From Neospora caninum Liverpool (lineage: Eukaryota > Apicomplexa > Conoidasida > Eucoccidiorida > Sarcocystidae): a stretch of 64,000 bases of DNA. The notes under the pieces are model-generated. The model was not told the origin of the DNA and did no database searches. It was given only the letters and a program-made list of their open reading frames with translations. The stretch spans positions 1,779,120 to 1,843,119 of the forward strand of contig NC_018387.1 of assembly GCF_000208865.1 (NCBI RefSeq). Reading direction: 5' to 3'. Positions 26,301-38,881 of this stretch are shown here, in pieces. Made by a program: the position numbers and the translations under genes. Position 1 is the first letter of the stretch. Each line of letters opens with the position of its first letter.

Positions 26301-26530
26301 AGGCTCATCCCTCGAGTCGAAGGAAAACAGAGAAACAACGCAAAACACCTTGCTCGGTCCTCGCTCCTCGAACCTCGCCAAAGGCCCCAGACAACCGACC
26401 CACCGCGCCGAGACGTTGCTGTTCGCAAATCCTTTCGCAAGTCTGAACATTGTCTCCCAGCATTGCTAATATGGACACGCAGATCCCGTTGATCTTATCT
26501 ATGCATAGATAAATGTATTCATATTCACAT

Positions 26531-26568
<38 letters not shown>

Positions 26569-29439
26569 CGCATCTACACCTGCTTGCGTGCACATACAAC
26601 CGCAGCGCGACTAGATGTGAGGTTAGAATGCAACGATACAGACAGGCATATGCATCCACACACACCACATATTTCAAAGCATACTGCGTTTTTGTTGCAT
26701 TCTCTAGCGTCTCCGGGGGACGTGGGTACCTGTGAGCGTCGCGATAGAAGTTGTCGGCGAGTTGGTCTTGCTGATCCTTCAGTTCGAGGCACAGCGCCTG
26801 TGTCTCTTTCACCTGATTTTGCAGCTGCGCGTTTTCTTCTGCTGCGAGACGAAGTGCAGTCTGTAGGCTGTCGGTCTCTTCTTCCTTTTGTCTGACGGAG
26901 ACGAGAAAAGACAGGCGTGGGGGTTCGAGAGGTGATCCATCAAAAGGCGCACCTGCCGAGGGAAGGGCGCTCGCTCGAGGAGCGACGCACCGATACGGGA
27001 CAGAAAAGACGCAAAAAAAGACGGAAAGACGCAACTCGGCTCGGCTCTACCCTTGCATGACACGTGGCAACGAAGAGAAGGAATGCAAGACCGTTTCAAG
27101 TCCGGCAGAGGGGTGCGTTTGTCTCGCCTACATGATCAGATCGCGCAGGGAGAGAATTTGTCTGTCCTGGACTTCGACTACGTGCTGCAGGCGCTCAGCG
27201 TCAGCCCGCTGAAAACAGAAAAGGGACGGTTTCCAGAGATCAGAGACACAGTCGCTTGTTCGCGTTGTTTCCCGCTTTCCTCCGCTCTCACCGTCATCGC
27301 TTCCCCGACTCTCTCTCTCTACACGGTGCTGTCATCTCTCTCAGGATATCTACGCAACGGGCGGGGGCATCCCCTTGGACCAGAGCAATCTACGAGTTGG
27401 CCACGAGAGTCGCATCTGTCTGTGTGAACACACATCAACCTCTCATTTACACAAATAAAGAGAGAACTATACACACCTATATTTACATCACTATACACAT
27501 ATACATACATATACCCATTTATATATCTACATAGATATCTACATAGTTATATACATAGATATCATTCAAAAGGGACACCGCCCATGACGAAGGGAGGGAT
27601 TGGCCGACAGGTGTTGAGTTGTGTTTCTTGGATTTGGATTTCTAGCCGCGCGCCGGGCGTGGGTTGCCTTCTTACGTCGACGGCTGCCGCAGCCCCGGCG
27701 ATGGCAGCGGCGCGCGTGGCTGTTGAGTCTCCGCCGAGCAGCAGGCGTTTTTGTCTCTCGACTTCTTCCTGGATTCTGTTTCGGCGAGTCTCTTCCAGCG
27801 TGAACTCCGCGAAGCTGCTGCCGTCAAAGAGACACGATTCCCTTTTCCCTTCCCTCTCAGGAGACGCGGAGCATGCCTTGCCCGCAGTCTCAAATCCCCA
27901 CTCGACGCGATTCAACGCCGATTCCGGAAGGCGCTCTTCCGTCTCCCTGTCTCTCCCTCCGTGTCTCCTCGCACCCCCCCTTTTCTCCTCTTTCTGCTCT
28001 TCTTTCTGCCCATCTTTCTCGTCTCTCGGCTCCTCGCTTTTCTGCTGCCTCTTGCCTGTGCTGGCCTCCTCCATGTGTCCGCTCTGGCTCTCTCCATTCG
28101 CGGAGTCGAGAGGACGCGAGAAAAAGCGCGCGTCGGCGCCTTCCCTCTCGCCGGAGAGGCGCACGCAGCTCTCGTCGGGAAAAGGCGAAGAGAGACTCGC
28201 GAGAAAGCGCGTTTGCGCTGCATGCACGCCGCGCTGGAAATCGCACAATGCCGAAGAAGAGAGCCGCGCAGAAGACGCGTCTCCTGCGGTGGAGAGATCT
28301 GCTGAGGTTGGCGAGGCGAGGCGGGAAGCCGCCCGAGGCGGAGAGGACGGCGGCGCCGAGGAGGCAGCGGAGAGAGAGAGAGGCGGAGACGGAGAGAAAG
28401 CGAGGAGGGATGGGAAGGTCGACGACGGCTTCTCATGAGTCGCTCTGGTGGAAGAGCCGAGATCGTGGAGCCATGACGTAGGCCCCGCCGACGCATTCGA
28501 AGGCGCCTCCCCCGCAGCCACTCTGCGGTTCGGGCACACAACAAGGTGGCTGTTGCTGAGATCGTCGCCGGCTCGCTCTCGCGGCGAAACGCCGCGCAAA
28601 GGATGGTGTTCCACGTCTCGGGAGGCTCCAAAGGAGAACGCGAGAAACTCCTCAGAAACACGTTCAATGACCCTCCTGTGGCGCCTTGCCTCCTCGTCCT
28701 CGGCATGCGTCGCAGCTGGTTCTTCCTCCGCCTCGCATCCGTCCTCTGTTGACCGAGGCACAGGAGGCGTCTCCGACTCGCCCTCCGTTTTCGGCAAGGC
28801 CACAGACTCAGTGCCTTCTCTCTCCGCCTCGCTCTCCTGAGTTTCCCTCGATTTTGAAGAAGAGACCGGAATCGAAGAAGAGACCGGAATCGAAGAAGCC
28901 GCGGCGCTGGTCTGATTCGCGTCGCGTTGCGCCTCCTCGATGGATGCGGCGATGACTGCCGGAGAGACGTCGCACTTGGAACTGCTTTTAGGTGCACAGG
29001 CCGAAGGCTCTTTCTTCCGAGACGCGGGGCTTACACTTCCTCTCGCAGTCTTTCTCACGGGAGTACCAGCGCACTTCCTTGGCAGCTGCGTGGATGTTTT
29101 TCCAGGAGAGCTCGCAGATTTCGCCGGCGCTTCGGACACTCGTTTCGTGGCGCCGCGAGGGCTCGGGGGCCCAGGTTTGTCCTTTGCATGTGCACCAGTT
29201 GGGACCGAAGGCCGCAGACTCCCCGGCGCCTTGGAAGGCGAGGCAGACCGCGCTGGAGACGCAGCAGTCGCAGGCAGCACGGGAAGAGCCGCCGGTGCAC
29301 AAGCGGCGAGAGTCTTTGCACGGGCGCTCTGCGAGGAGAACGAGGGCGATCGGCTCTTCGACGATCGAGAACGCACAGAAGAGACACCCGTCGGAGCCGG
29401 AGAAGGAAGAGGCGGCGGTCGCGGGAAAGGCCCAGACAT
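20332..29439 (-). CDS. Large coiled-coil protein with disordered N-terminus and possible GAR-like C-terminus
   Basis: No named orthologue was recognised. Fourteen exons (high to low): 27676-29439, 27132-27208, 26730-26891, 26191-26263, 25757-25887, 25464-25629, 24872-25041, 24445-24511, 23931-24035, 23435-23536, 22709-22819, 21366-22334, 20952-21099, 20332-20435. They join in phase to 1382 residues. The start ATG has an A at -3 (CCAAGATG). Residues 1-588 (one exon) are Ser/Pro/Ala/Glu-rich and probably disordered. Residues about 589-1010 are heptad-like, rich in Glu, Lys, Gln and Leu (for example [20 protein letters not shown]), and fit a long coiled coil. About 270 disordered residues follow, then a compact end with [11 protein letters not shown] and [12 protein letters not shown], reminiscent of GAS2-related microtubule-binding domains. 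A cytoskeletal or centrosomal role is inference. It is divergent from the polymerase I gene. Confidence 0.85.
20700..20883. repeat. TATATG/TATGTA hexanucleotide array in the last intron of the coiled-coil gene
   Basis: About 180 bases are built almost only of alternating TATATG and TATGTA words, giving a nearly perfect 12-base period. The array sits in the intron 20436-20951. All reading frames encode monotonous Tyr/Met/Ile/Val or Tyr/Ile/His/Thr runs, which are artefacts. Confidence 0.9.
26528..26570. repeat. (TA)n microsatellite in a coiled-coil gene intron
   Basis: Two TA tracts are separated by one CA dinucleotide, in the intron 26264-26729. They sit within an AT-rich island of about 180 bases with TGCATAGAT-type words to the left. 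Confidence 0.85.
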
Positions 29440-31222
29440 CTTGGCAACAGAGGGAGAAACAGAAAAAGAGTAAACAAGGCGCGGGAAAGAAAAAAGACGA
29501 ACAGAAGAGGAAGAAGAAGAGGAAGAAGATACACGAGAGAGCGAGAGGAAGAGGGAAAAGGTACACGGGAGGCAGAAGAGGAAGACGGCACACAAGACGA
29601 AGACGAGGAAGGCGACACACAAGATGAGGACGACGAAGACGATTCACAAGATGATGCACAAGAGTGAGAGGAGGAAGTGAGGGATATTTTAAGAAAGATC
29701 GGGTGAAAGAGAGAAAGGTTGCTTCCTTTTGGAGTTCGACGGTGAGGGAGACGCTTGTTTTTCTCGTCGCACGAGCCGTTCAAAAAAGTCGTGCTCTCCA
29801 GAAAGGGAGAAGCCCAGAGGAAGAGTGAGAAGAGAGAGGCGAACGAGTCGATTTCGTCAAAGGCACGGAAAGGGGCCCTTTTTTAACGCTTTCTGCTGCT
29901 CCCTCCGAAAAGGGTATCGGTGTGTGTGAGCTGTGAGAGAAAGTCGTGCAAGATATGGATGGAAAAGAGACAAAAAGTGGCCGAGCGAAAAGGAGACAAG
30001 CAGAGAAAGCACAAGGGGAAGAAGAAACGTTGCCTCGAGGAGAGAAAAGGAGAAAAAGGAATGTCGTCCCGTTACTTTTAGACTGCAAGCTTTTTTGTCT
30101 CCCGTCCGGGTGTTCAAACAGCTACCTCGGTTTTTCCCCAGGACGAAGTCTTTTTCCCTTCTTGCCCAGGCAGCTGAACAACGTACTGAGGCCTCAGATT
30201 CACTGCTGTATGAAGAAGAGAGAACATCCGAGGCAGCCGCAGAGTGAAGATGGAAAAAAGTTTTCACAGAGCTGGCCCAGGTGCCTCGGCCGGATTCGTT
30301 GCCGCCGACATCCTTCCTCGCTCTCTCCGATGAATTCTCTTTTCCAGGAATGGCACAAGACCTCGGCGGTTTCTGCGCGCGAAAAGGCGGGAGACAAGAG
30401 GAAGAAGCGAAAGAGCGGGAAAAGTGCAAGCACGAAGAGGAAGAGAGAGCGAAAAAAGACATACACACACTCTAGATAGGTTCTATCGACGCTCGCGATT
30501 TTGCTCATCGCGGCACGCCCTCTGTCGCCGCGCGCCTCTCTCTCCCTGTGCGCGCCGAAGCGCCTGAGCGCTCGAAAAAAGCTGTGCATGCAAGAAATCG
30601 ACACAACCCTGATTGAGTCGAGTGTCGAAGAGAGAGGCGCCTTTCCGCGTCTTGTGGGAGGCGGCGAAATCTCAGCAAACAGACCTCGCTTTCGAACGCC
30701 GATCCTTTTTCGATTTCCACGCGCTTTCGGCCAGGCATCTTCTCCAGATCCGCGGCCATGCGCGCTCTGCGTTCGCCTCAGAATCTCAAAGCCAGCGAAC
30801 GACAAGTCGCTTCTTCTCTCACTGTTCTTCTCCTTCCTCGCAAGTGTGGTTTTCCCTCAAGCGCCACTGAGAGACACGGTCGCTTCTCAATCCCGCGAGA
30901 ACGGAGACGCTTCTCTCTCCTCACCCTTCCCCCCTCATAATCTCCCGTGTCTCTCCTCTCTCCTCACACTCCTCACTCCTCTCTCCTCTCGCTCTTTTCT
31001 CTCTCGCTCTTTTCTCTCTCGCTCTTTTCTCTCTCGCTCTTTTCTCTCTCGCTCTTTTCTCTCTCGCTCTTTTCTCTCTCGCTCTGTTCTCTCTCTCTTC
31101 TCTCGCTCCTTTCTCTCGCCCTTTTCTCCCTCGGTTTCTTTCTTCGCCGTCTTCTCTCTCGTTTGTCTCGAGGCTGTGTGTTCGGGTTCCTCTTCTCGCT
31201 TCCTTCTCCGACTCTCTTCAAG
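29440..31222. promoter_or_regulatory. Divergent promoter region between the coiled-coil gene and RNA polymerase I subunit 2
   Basis: The plus strand is strongly purine-rich from 29470 to about 30470 and strongly pyrimidine-rich from about 30500 to 31200. In this window, leaders are pyrimidine-rich on their sense strand. The switch at about 30480 therefore marks the probable start-site zone for both genes, with leaders of about 1 kb (minus) and 0.7 kb (plus). No conserved protein frame is present; open frames here are low-complexity shadows. A 15-bp pyrimidine repeat occupies the right part. Confidence 0.5.
30991..31095 (+). repeat. 15-bp pyrimidine repeat upstream of RNA polymerase I subunit 2
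   Basis: Seven copies of GCTCTTTTCTCTCTC start at 30991, 31006, 31021, 31036, 31051, 31066 and 31081, the last with a T-to-G change. The array ends about 130 bases before the start codon of the polymerase gene and is wholly pyrimidine on the plus strand apart from the G of each unit. It may be leader or core promoter DNA; a regulatory role is inference. Confidence 0.88.
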
Positions 31223-34200
31223 ATGGGGAGCGAAGAAGACCGAGCTCGAAAGAAACGGCGTCCGCGTGAGGGCGACCCAGCAGCAGAGACAGTAGAACAG
31301 GACGTCCCCTCGCCTGAAACGTCTCCTTTTCGTCCTTCGACGATGCCCGCGTCTCCTCTCCCACGCGCGGCTTTCAACGCTACCCTGCAACAAGCTGTCT
31401 TTCCCCACGTCCGTTCCTATGACACTTTCGCCGAAGTGTATGTGCAGGAAATGGTCAAGGATCTGCCTGTCGTCTACGTCGATCCGACCTACGATCCTGA
31501 CAAGCACGAAGCGAATCCTTACTACTCGCCCACCGACTGTGAGTCTCCTCTTCCACTCCCCTCGTCTCTCCTGTCTCTCTCTCGGTTCTCTCCGTCGGCG
31601 CTCCGGTTTGCGCTGCAAGAAACGGACCCTCCACACGCATGCGTACTTTTGTACGTCCCGCGCCGTCTCTTCTCTCTCGCGTCCTCGTCCTTTCTGCTCC
31701 TTCATCTCTTCTCGCGTGACCAAAAACGCCGAGTTTCTCCTGTCTCCGCGGCTTCCCTGCTCGGCTCACTTCTTCTGCCTCTCCGTTCCTCTCTTCTTCT
31801 GTCTCTCCTTTCCTCTCTCCATTTCTCCTCTCCGGTCTTCTTTTTTTTCTCGTTCTGCCTTCTCGCTCCGTAAAACACTTCCCGGCCTCTCTCCTCGCAT
31901 GTCTCTTTGCTCTCTTTCCAGACATAAAACTCGCGATCTCCTCGGTTTCTCTGGGAACTCCTGTGCGTTTCGACACGGCCGGCGCTGCCCCGAAGCTCGG
32001 CGAATCTCGCGACGCCTGCGCAGACCAGCTCCTGCTGCCTCGCCACTGTCGAGAGGCGCACATCACCTACGGTGCTCCGCTGAAAGTTGCCTTCGTGCGC
32101 AGCAACAACCGCGACGGCAGCGCCGTGCGGAAGGACGTCGTCGTCGGCATGGCCCCACTCATGGTGCGCAGCAAGCTCTGCTCCACGCGAGGTGAGTCAC
32201 GAACCCCAAGTGACAGAAACGCAGCGAGAAGAAGAAAGCAGAGAAGAGAGAGAAAAAGAAAGGAGAGAAGAACAATGGGGGAAAGGGAGGCGGGAGAAGG
32301 CGAATGAGAAGCTCTTTCAAGGGGGAGCCGACGAAGGAGCTTCCGCGGAACCATAAATTAGGCACCGCAGTGTTGCACTTCTCTTTTCTCTCTTCCATCC
32401 TCTCTCTCATCTCTCGCTTTCTCTCCGTCTCCTTTTCTCCGTCCCTTTTCTCTCCGCTCTTCCCTGCCTTTTTCTCTCTTGTTCTGTCTCTCTTCGGGAA
32501 ACCGCCTCGAGGCGGCGAAGAGAGACAAGGCGCGATTTCTCCGCAATCTGCATGTATGCTCCCGGCGACTGCATGTTGTGTTTGCTTCACAGGCATGAGC
32601 CCGGAAGAGTTGCAGCGCGCTGGGGAGGATGTGGACGACGGCGGCGGCTACTTCATCATCAACGGCAACGAGCGCGTCATTCGCTTTGTCGTGCAACAGA
32701 GAACGAACTTTCCGATTGCGCTGAAACGCCCCGCCTTTGCAAATCGCGACGCTTTCTGCACGCCCTACGCCGTCCTCCTGCGGAGTCAGAGGTGAGAGCG
32801 CGGCAGGCTCGGAGAGTCTCCCCAGCCTGTAGGCGAGCGCGCGAGACGGGAGCGCAGAACGCAGTTCGCCTCGAAGGAAGCACTTGCTTCTGCATGTCTC
32901 TCTCTCTCTGCGGTGGCGCTCCTCTATGGGGTCGGCGCGACTGTGTAAATCTGTTTCTCCGCCGAAAAAATCAGAGAACCACTCAGAACCGCCAAGCTAG
33001 TCGCGACAAAAAAGAGCTTGCGTGTCCCTCACCGTTCGCGGGGGCGAGGCTGTTAGGCTTCGCCCCATCATCGCCGGCTGTTCCCGCGCCGGACCTTTCT
33101 CTTCTTTGTGGCTGCTGCAGACCTATCCGAAGGATCCCGGATTCCCCTGATTGTCTCTTTTACACGAAAAGGCGTGGCGTTCAGTTGGTTCTCTCTTTCC
33201 ACAGTAATGATCGCAACCATGCGAACCCAGTGGAGCTTGGACATCCGGGAACACCCTCCAAGATCTGAGCCGTTTCTCGGGATTTTTTTTGTTACGCGCA
33301 GGTACGACGGCACCTCGACCTCGAACATTCTCCTGGACACCGAGGACGGGCGCTGTACGTATCGGATTTTGTTGAATCGCCAGGAGCACTTCTGTTCGTT
33401 CTTTCTGCTTCTCCGGTGTCTCGCTGGCAACCTGTCGCTCGCGCAGTTGAAGGCGAAACTCCTCGAGGGCTGTTGGAGCGACGCGGCGGAGGCTACTGAC
33501 CGCAGCCAGCTTGTGGAGCAAATCTGGGGACAAGAGCCCACGTTTGCTGACTCAGATGTGCTCGAAAATCGGGTACGGAGAGAAGCCGTTTTCGCCGCGC
33601 AGCGCGAGAGGCGCGTGTCTGGGCCGAAGCGCAGCTGCCGTCGATGTGCTCGAGAGATGTGCGGTCCAAGACCGAAAAAGAGGGAACAGGAGCGAAAGAG
33701 CGAGAAAAGAAATTACAAGAGAGAACAGGCAAAGACAGAGAGAGGACAAGGGAAGCTCAGAGAGACCAGGGGGAAACAGAGAAGGAGGACACCAAAGAGA
33801 AGGAGAACGAGGGTGACGGAGAAGCAGTGCAATAAAGTCAGAGAGAACGCGCGTGAGCGCCGTCACTGGGAGTCAGATATATCTATCTTATAGGCAGCCG
33901 CTGGAACATTCTTCGTTGGAAGGGAAGGCCTGTGGAGGCGCCGGGGTGCTTATGGGGTCGAGAGAACATCCGCTGGCTTCCTGCGTCGTGTTTGCCTTGT
34001 TCAGCCTCTGCATCAACTGGGTTTGATTTTCTGGAAAGGCGTCTCCTGGCTGCTGAGGCCTGGAAGCAGCTACGAGGCTGCAGGCACTTACGTCATTCGT
34101 CACTTTGTCTTGCCGCATTTGGACAACTGGAGCGAGAAGTTCGACATGGCCCTCCTCATGTACAAAAAGCTCCGTCTCCTGAAGCAAGGAAAAATATCCG

Positions 34201-35836
34201 TAAGCAACAGCAATTACACACGGCAATATCTATAGATCTGTAGATATTGGCGTATGCACGTGGATGCATAGGGCATGCATGTTTGCTTCATGTACTGGCA
34301 TATGAGATAACAGTGAGGATGGGCAATGAGAACCACAGTGAGCTGGGCAAGCAGATGAATGTGAACCCACAATGGGACATGTCCGTTTGTGTGCCTGCAG
34401 ATCAAATCTATCCACGCTGTTGTTTATGCCGATTTATAATGTCTCGGGCCGTCTGTGTTGTCTCTCTTTCGTTCGCGTTCCCTCTCTTCGTCGAGCTCTG
34501 AGTTTGCGAGTCTCCCGGCTCCACATGTCTTTGTCGCTCGTGTGTCACCTTGCGGTTTGCAGGCGGAGAGTTTGGATTCCTTCGCCTACCAGGAAGTCGT
34601 GCTTCCCGGGCAAATCCTCTCGTCTGTCCTCAAAGACGCGCTCTTCTCTTGTCTCGCGAAAATCCGTCTTCACTATCTCCAGGTGAGAACAAGACAAAAG
34701 TTGCCTCGCCGTTCTCGCGGCCAGTGCTCTTTGTTTCACCCCTCGCTTCCTCCATGCGCAGCTCGGCCGCGAGACGTGGGGGCCTACCAACTGAACTGTT
34801 TCGTACCGACCTGTCTTTGCATGCATCTTGGAAGTTTCGCGTCTCCTTCCGTGTCGCCGTTTTCCCTTTGGGCTCACTGCCACTCTGTCCTTTCTTTTTC
34901 TCTGTGCTCTTCCTCTCTTTGTCTCTCCCTTCCTCTCTTTGTCTCTCCCTTCCTCTCTTTGTCTCTCCCTTCCTCTCTTTGTCTCTCTCGTCCCTCTGCC
35001 GTAGTCATTCTCTTTTTCTGGGATGCTTCCTCTCTTTTCTCTCTCCTTTTCTCTTCTCTCTGTCCTCTCTCTCTTTCTCTCTCTCTCCTCACTCGTTGTC
35101 TCTGATGCACCGAAATCTGCCGCGTTCGGTCGCGCGGCTACACTCCGTCACGGTCTGGCCCATCCCCACTCCGGCCTTCCTTGCTGGGGACTTTTGCATT
35201 CTTTCCGCGTTTTCGCGTCTTCTTCCCTTCCACTTTCTTCCAGGAAATCCGAATGCTGAAGAACAGTGGGAACGACCCTACCTCCGCGATCTACTCTAAT
35301 AAATTCTTTGACCTTGCAACCGACAGGTGCGCCGCTTTTCTCTCCTTCGTCTCTTCTTTTCGTTCGCCGCGTCTCTCGTGTAAAGCCCCGCTGTAAACCC
35401 TCCAGTGACGTGCACGCCTTTTTTGCTCTATTTCCGTCTCTTTTCATCGCCTCCCTTCCCCCTCAGCCGACCTCTCTCTTCTCTGTCGATCCCGGTTCGG
35501 GCCGTCGCCCGTAACGCGAGCGAACAGGAGGGAGACACCTGACGCCGAGTCCCCGCCTGTGTCGTGTCCTACCGGGCGAGGATGTCTCTTCCCGTTTTCT
35601 ATTCTTTCTCAGGTGCTGCCCAGAAATCGCGCAAAAACTTTCCTACTTTATGGCCACGGGAAACATCCGGACGACCCAGCTCGACCTTCAACAGGTTCGC
35701 GTTTCTCTTTTCTCGTTCCCGACAAACGCAAAGTAGACAACCATACCCCAGACCCACAACAGCGATGGGGGCCTCGGCCGTCAGATCTGGATATCGGAAT
35801 ACTATGCATATATATATATATATATACATGTTTTTG

Positions 35837-35869
<33 letters not shown>

Positions 35870-35879
35870 GTATGTATTT

Positions 35880-35910
<31 letters not shown>

Positions 35911-38506
35911 ATTGTGTAGGCGTAGGATATGCAGACAAGTCTGTTTGTCTCGTGCAAGCATACACACACATGTCAAGAGGCGTTCTGGAGACATACTCAT
36001 CTGCATGTGTACATCTGCCCCCTTGCTTTACACGTAAACATGCACGGTTCTCTGTTCACGTACAAGATCCTCCTCCGCACACGCGCTGGTAGATATATGT
36101 ATATATATGATGTTTGATTTCCAAAGTGCATGTGCGGGACGTTTCCCCGCTCTCTTCGTCTCCGCTCAAAGTGTCCCCTTGCGTGTGCGGACTGCTTTTA
36201 GATCTTGAATTTTGAGCGCGGTGGTCTGCGGTGTCTGCCTGCAGCTCTCCGGATGGACTGTCACGGCAGATCGCTTGAACGTTCATCGTTTCTTGTCGCA
36301 TTTCCGAGCCGTGCATCGCGGCCAGTTCTTCACCACCATGAAGACGACTTCTGTAAGTTTCTCTTGCAACCTCGTTCTGGCTGTTGATTCGGCAACCTGT
36401 GCGGGCGGCGACGGAAAATGTCGTCTAAAGAAGAACAGAAGGGAAGGCGAGGAAGGGACGGACACACACTTTCCCGTGGTCAAAAAGGCGTTATACGCGG
36501 GCAGCGCTCAATAAACGAATGTCGACGCCAGAAGGAAAACAAAAGTAACGCGAACGCCTCCGGCGTCCTTCCTCGAAAGGCTCGGCGTCTGGACAGTCTG
36601 TCCGATTCAGCCTCGTCGTTTCGCTGTTTCCTTCCCCTCTGGGCCCTCGTTGCGAGTTTGTTCCGCGTCAGCTGCGCCCGTGGTAACCCCGCGTTGTGTC
36701 TTCCTGCGTGCGCTTCGTCCACAGGTTCGCAAACTCCTCGGCGAGACGTGGGGCTTTCTCTGTCCTGTACATACTCCTGACGGCGCACCGTGCGGTCTCC
36801 TCCTCCATCTCACGCAGTCTGCAGCGCCGGTTGCGCTTCCTCCTGACCGAAGGGTGAGGCGGCAGGAGACGCACAACTCTGACGACGCGGCAACGCGCCG
36901 ATTCGCAAACGCAGAGAGACAAGGCAGAAGCTGCGGGGCGCTCCTCCGCTCTATGGCGAAGCCTGGGAGGCAGGGGTGGATAAAGGACAAGAGGGAAAGT
37001 GAGAAACTGACAGGTGGACGGAATCCGAGATTTGCAGAGGCAGAGACGGAAACACGAGAGACTAGGAAATTTAAATGCACGAAAAGAGACACACCAGACA
37101 GGAGGACTCACTCCAGCCTCCTCATATTTTGGAACTCTACGTCTAGCCTCTCCCTCCTTTCTCTCTCGTCCCTTTCCTCTTTCGACCGTCGTGTGGATCC
37201 TCGCGTTTTGGAGTTCTCATGTTTTTGTCTTTCCTCGTCGGCCAGTCGTTGCAGCTTTCTCTCTAGTAACATGTCTCGCTCGCTATCGTGCCCGCTGTCG
37301 GCGTTCGTCGTCCTCCGAGGCTGTGCCTTTTCCCCTCTCTTCTCGCGATAGCGCCTTTTCGGTTTGGTTTCTTCAACGCGTCACAATGCGACTAAGAGTC
37401 CCCACAAACGTCGCGAGGCCTCGCTTTCCACTTCACTCTGTCTCTCGCCACTTTATCTGTTGTCTCCCCCCTGTGTTCCCTTCGACATTTCTCGCTGATT
37501 GCTTCTCCCGCGCTCCGTCCCCTCTCTGTCTCTGTTGCTCCGTCCCCTCTCTGTCTCTATTGCTCCGTCCCCTCCCTGTCTCTATTGCTCCGTCCCCTCT
37601 CTGTCTCTATTGCTCCGTCGCTCTCTCCACGGTTCCTCTTCTCTCCCTTCTCTGCCGATGCAGGCGATCGCCAGCATCCGCCTGTTTCTCCACAAACAGG
37701 GCGTTTGCGTCGACTTGGAGGGGATATCAGGCTTGCCGCCTTCCGACCTCGGCGCGTCGGTGCGCCACGCGTCTCGGCCGCCTGCGCTGCAGGTTGGACC
37801 CGGAGGCGGTCGCAAGGAAGAGACGCTCGTTGCTGCGGCCTCGTCCTGCGGCACTTTTCCCCTCGTCGTGGACGGCACAGTTGTTTGTCGCCTGGACAGA
37901 AAAGACTTTGCTTGCTGGCTCGAAAAGTTCCGAGACTTGAAGAGCAGAGAAGCCGAAGATTTCAAGCAACACTGGGAAGTCGTCGGGTTCCCGCACAGTG
38001 GGTGAGTCAACAAATCCTCGCAACTCGCCTCCGACCCTCAGCTGCGCGCCTCGTCGTTGAACGAACGGCCGCTGTATACCCCGAACAGGTAGCTTTATAG
38101 GCGCATATTGGTAAAGTCAGGTACAGATAGACAGAGATCGGATCGTGAGAGATAGCTATCGACACGCAGAGGGATGCATCGAGAGAGATACATGTCTCGA
38201 TGAACGCGACGCGTGCGAGTGCCCAGGTTCATGTTGTGACCATGCATGTCTGCCTTTGTGCTCGGTGTTTAGCGGAAATCTCGAGAGCATCTTCATCTTC
38301 ACTTTCCCCGGTCGACTCGTGCGTCCCGTGCGCCACATCAAAAGTGGAAGGTGAGACTCAAGTGAAACTCGTCACACAAAACAGTATGCGGACGGACGCC
38401 CTCGACCTTCCTCGTCGTGGACAGCTCACGCACATGCAGAAAGCGGCTTCAGCCCAGACCCTCACGCACAACACCGTTTTCTAAACAATCTACATCATCC
38501 CTACAG

Positions 38507-38541
<35 letters not shown>

Positions 38542-38849
38542 TATGTTTATACATGTATATATGTATCGATATGAGTGTATGTCCTTGATTCCGGAGACTC
38601 CCTCGCTGGCCCCCAAGATTCTCCGGACTCTACACATCTCAGGTCATAGGCTGTCGATATCAATCTAACCATATACGTACAGATAATCGTACCTATGTAA
38701 ATGCATATATATATATATATATATAAATGTATGTATGTAAGTATATGTATGTATGTAAGTATATGTACGTATATATGTATATGTACGTATATATGTATAT
38801 GTACGTATATATGTATATGTACGTATATATGTATATGTATGTATATATG

Positions 38850-38881
<32 letters not shown>

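Noticed and set aside
27912..28997. 361-codon minus-strand frame and long plus-strand frames between 27584 and 29667
   Set aside because: They are shadows of the 588-codon first exon of the coiled-coil gene. That exon's own frame has a start in good context and a phase-matched donor; the others do not.
30947..31873. Plus-strand frame reading through the 15-bp repeat into the RPA2 start
   Set aside because: The RSFLS repeats come from pyrimidine simple sequence. RPA2 family alignment and the start context support translation from 31223.
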